From the NCBI GenBank assembly GCA_036787065.1, contig DAIQPZ010000052.1:1-16260 (forward strand): a DNA stretch of 16,260 nucleotides. The letters run 5' to 3'. Positions within the stretch are counted from its first letter, which is position 1, and every line of letters starts with the position of its first letter. Positions 14,341-16,260 of the stretch are shown piece by piece. The DNA is from JAJYIW01 sp036787065 (lineage in GTDB: Bacteria; Chloroflexota; Anaerolineae; Anaerolineales; Anaerolineaceae). The notes under the pieces are model-generated. The model made no database searches. It was not told the origin of the DNA and was given only the letters and a program-made list of their open reading frames with translations. Position numbers and translations under genes: made by a program.

Positions 14341-14359
14341 AGTGCAAAGAATAGCTACT

Positions 14360-15541
14360 TTACAGATAATCCCTCAATTGGCGAGCGCGGCGCGGGTGGC
14401 GCAGACGGCGCAGCGCCTTGCCTTCGATCTGGCGAATGCGCTCGCGCGTCAGGCCAAATTTCTGTCCTACTTCTTCCAGGGTGTAGGCATGCCCGTTATC
14501 CAGGCCAAAACGCAGCCGTAAAATCCGGGCTTCCCGCGGCGAAAGAGTCGATAATACGTCTTCAATTTTATCCCGCAACATATCTCGGTAAGCCACCTGG
14601 ATCGGGGAAGGCGTAATATTGTCTTCCACAAACATGCCCAGTTCCGAATCTTCTTCATCGCCGACCGGGCTTTCCAGTGATAGCGGCAGCCAGGATACGC
14701 ACATCATCCACTGGACCTTGCGCAGGCTTAAGCCCATCTCGCCGGCCAGCTCATCCATGCGCGGCATGCGTCCAAGCTTTTGTTCCATCTCATGGGTCAT
14801 CTTATACAATTGGCGAATGCGGTCGATCATATGGACGGGCACGCGGATGGTACGGCCTTGATCGGCAATCGAACGGGTGATGGTTTGGCGGATCCACCAG
14901 GTAGCATAAGTGGAAAAACGGAACCCGCGGTGGTAATCATATTTCTCAACCGCCTTCATTAAGCCAATGTTACCTTCCTGGATTAGATCAAGGAAAGGCA
15001 CACCGCGGCCAATGTAGCGTTTGGCAATCGAAACCACCAGACGGGTATTGGCCTTGATCAGGTGTTCGCGCGCCAGAACGCCATCTGTTATAAAGGTCTC
15101 TAACGGCTGGCGCTGGACAGCCGAACTTTTTCCATTCAGACGATCCAATTCATTCTTGGACTGCCGGCCCTGCTCGATCCGCTGAGCCAGGTTGAGTTCT
15201 TGTTCAACCGAGAGTAGCGGGACTCGCGACATCTCTTTAAGATAGAGGCCAACCGTATCATCCGGCCCAATCCGCTCCATATCGATCAGCGGCTCCATAT
15301 CGGCCGGTGGCAGCGTATCGTCTTCCACTTCATCTGTATGATAATCGGATTCCCGGTCCAGAATATCTACCCCCCGGTGGCGCAGTGCAATGACAATCGC
15401 GCTTAAGTGTTCTGCATCTTCGTCCCCGTTTGGATAAAATTCCATCAGGTCTTCTGTCGTAAGATAGCCCTGAACATCTGCCTTCTCAAGCAGCATACTC
15501 AAGATCTCCAGCTTCTGCCTGCGCCTACCCGGATATGTCAT
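14360..15541 (-). CDS. rpoD: Primary RNA polymerase sigma factor (RpoD/SigA)
   Basis: This factor directs core RNA polymerase to housekeeping promoters. The 393-residue protein has region 1.1 (about 8-65, QGYLTTEDLMEFYP), region 1.2 (about 95-127, DTVGLYLKEMSRVPLLSVEQE), regions 2.1-2.4 (about 160-235, including LIKANTRLVVSIAKRY and STYATWWIRQTITRSI), region 3 (about 240-315, with SLESPVGDEEDSELG) and region 4 with its helix-turn-helix (354-380, YTLEEVGQKFGLTRERIRQIE). Presence of region 1.1 and the full region 2 support a primary, not an alternative, sigma; the non-conserved insert between 1.2 and 2 is short, as in SigA. The start is fixed by AAGGAGG (15555-15549), 7 nt before ATG. It lies 114 nt after the DUF177 gene and is probably cotranscribed with it. 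Confidence 0.95.
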   Translation of the reverse strand: MTYPGRRRQKLEILSMLLEKADVQGYLTTEDLMEFYPNGDEDAEHLSAIVIALRHRGVDILDRESDYHTDEVEDDTLPPADMEPLIDMERIGPDDTVGLYLKEMSRVPLLSVEQELNLAQRIEQGRQSKNELDRLNGKSSAVQRQPLETFITDGVLAREHLIKANTRLVVSIAKRYIGRGVPFLDLIQEGNIGLMKAVEKYDYHRGFRFSTYATWWIRQTITRSIADQGRTIRVPVHMIDRIRQLYKMTHEMEQKLGRMPRMDELAGEMGLSLRKVQWMMCVSWLPLSLESPVGDEEDSELGMFVEDNITPSPIQVAYRDMLRDKIEDVLSTLSPREARILRLRFGLDNGHAYTLEEVGQKFGLTRERIRQIEGKALRRLRHPRRARQLRDYL

Positions 15542-15619
15542 GATTCACCCTCCTTAAATGACCAATACCGGCGGATCACATTCCAGCCCAAACCCTCACA
15601 AGTCCAGTTCAAGAGCAGC

Positions 15620-15643
15620 CCATTTCTGATTAGAAAGAAATGG
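15620..15643 (-). other. Hairpin in the DUF177-sigma factor gap
   Basis: CCATTTCT (15620-15627) pairs with AGAAATGG (15636-15643) around an 8-nt loop, an 8-bp perfect stem just after the DUF177 stop. It has no U-tract on the minus strand, so it is more likely a processing site or weak pause than a terminator. The rest of the 114-nt gap holds the sigma factor ribosome site and nothing else that I recognise; there is no room for rpmF. Confidence 0.35.
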
Positions 15644-15655
15644 AGCACAATCCCT

Positions 15656-16156
15656 CTAATCTTTATCAGGAATAATGATATGCGCGGACCCCATGGTCTG
15701 GTGTTCGCAGGAATTATTATTCAAATTCTCACCACAAATGGTGCATAAACCCTGGCAATCAGGCCTGCATAATGGGCTGATTGGAGTTTCTATCAGTATA
15801 TATTCACGTACCAGTGAGTCGAGGTCCATGTTGCCATCTTCGGGTAGAATCAGTTCCGAATCAGACATCGTACGCGAGCTGAATGCAAAGAGTTCGCTAA
15901 ATTCAGTCCGAAGCGGTTGCTGGAAATTGACCAGGCAGCGCACACATTGGGCCGGCGCCACAGCCTGGAAATAGCCCTGTGCGATAAGTCCTTGCGGAGT
16001 ACGCGAAACCTTGACAGCACCTTTAAATGCTTCAAGATCCAAATCGGGTTGGAGATGGATATTGGCATATTCGAAATGAAAATCTCGACTATAGCTGATC
16101 GGCTGACTGACAATAAAGCCGACATTAATGCGTAACGGGTAACGTGGGTTATTCAC
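15656..16156 (-). CDS. DUF177 (YceD-family) protein
   Basis: The 166-residue protein has the DUF177 layout. An N-terminal LRINVGFI strand is followed by CVRCL (71-75), an acidic middle, and a C-terminal cysteine cluster (PLCRPDCQGLCTICGENLN, with Cys130, 134, 138, 141, and Cys150). The Cys pairs probably bind zinc. In other bacteria YceD is linked to 23S rRNA accumulation and is usually next to rpmF. Here the start codon is GTG at 16156 with no visible ribosome site. The next in-frame ATG would lose the N-terminal strand, so GTG is kept. It is transcribed from a very strong-looking promoter, probably together with the sigma factor. No rpmF follows. Family membership is firm. Confidence 0.85.
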   Translation of the reverse strand: MNNPRYPLRINVGFIVSQPISYSRDFHFEYANIHLQPDLDLEAFKGAVKVSRTPQGLIAQGYFQAVAPAQCVRCLVNFQQPLRTEFSELFAFSSRTMSDSELILPEDGNMDLDSLVREYILIETPISPLCRPDCQGLCTICGENLNNNSCEHQTMGSAHIIIPDKD

Positions 16157-16192
16157 AGGGACAACATGAGTATAGTAAAATTAGATTCTATC

Positions 16193-16221
16193 ATTATAGC
16201 ATGGATGTTCAACAATGTCAA
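16193..16221 (-). promoter_or_regulatory. Consensus promoter for the DUF177-sigma factor unit
   Basis: TTGACA (16221-16216), a 17-bp spacer and TATAAT (16198-16193) form a perfect housekeeping consensus, with TGC just before the -10 giving an extended -10 as well. The start site is near 16186, about 30 nt before the GTG start. The region upstream of the -35 (16222-16260) is very AT-rich and could serve as an UP element. Confidence 0.8.
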
Positions 16222-16230
16222 GTTTCTTAA

Positions 16231-16248
16231 ATATTTATATATAAATAT
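16231..16248. promoter_or_regulatory. 18-bp perfect AT palindrome upstream of the promoter
   Basis: ATATTTATATATAAATAT is an exact inverted repeat that lies 10 bp upstream of the -35 box. It falls in the region where RNA polymerase alpha C-terminal domains contact UP elements, and its symmetry would also suit a dimeric regulator. Function is inferred. Confidence 0.4.
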
Positions 16249-16260
16249 AGTATATAAACC

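Overview
This is a chromosomal housekeeping window of a moderately GC-rich bacterium. The mix of gene families, the bacterial-type signals (AGGAGG-like ribosome sites, TATAAT promoters) and the protein flavour (a MetRS with a KISGS-type loop, a DUF177 protein beginning with an 'LRINVGF' segment, a DYGEG-type GT-C membrane protein) suggest Chloroflexota, probably Anaerolineae. That placement is inferred from family resemblance, not from a search. I see no phage, plasmid, CRISPR, rRNA or tRNA genes.

Layout, left to right. (1) dnaK (168-2060, +) is followed by two stacked hairpin terminators. (2) A + strand cluster follows: a polytopic GT-C-like membrane protein (2238-3713), a membrane-anchored C39-like peptidase with TPRs (3746-5056, apparently leaderless) and an SbcD/Mre11-type nuclease (5058-6293) with no SbcC partner. 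(3) A decayed stretch (about 6300-6765) holds the C-terminal relic of a sugar-nucleotide epimerase-like protein. (4) A small P-loop kinase (6766-7302) and a YbaK-type deacylase (7442-7921) are separated by a palindromic repeat element. (5) pncC (-) and uvrC (+) are divergent and share a short bidirectional promoter region; uvrC is trailed by an overlooked 50-residue single-span membrane protein, a metallo-beta-lactamase-fold hydrolase and a GNAT acetyltransferase. (6) A minus-strand block, read right to left, has a DUF177/YceD protein, the primary sigma factor, and metG, which has its own promoter, a structured leader and an intrinsic terminator just ahead of the start codon.

The genes serve core functions: protein folding (DnaK), excision repair and DNA-end processing (UvrC, SbcD-like), tRNA charging and editing (MetG, YbaK-like), transcription (sigma factor), NAD salvage (PncC). 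The most noteworthy non-coding features are: (a) two copies of a roughly 110-bp palindromic element with shared architecture (7305-7416 and 14231-14340), one carrying a perfect 33-bp stem; (b) the metG leader, whose 5' end can pair with the 5' arm of its terminator and which contains a sequence close to the T-box consensus; (c) a consensus TTGACA-17-TATAAT promoter with an AT-rich upstream tract and an 18-bp perfect palindrome ahead of the DUF177-sigma factor unit; (d) promoters so close to the start codon that the C39-like gene and uvrC should have leaderless or nearly leaderless mRNAs. Two gene starts were moved inward (pncC to 8542, metG to 14040) on ribosome-site and promoter evidence.
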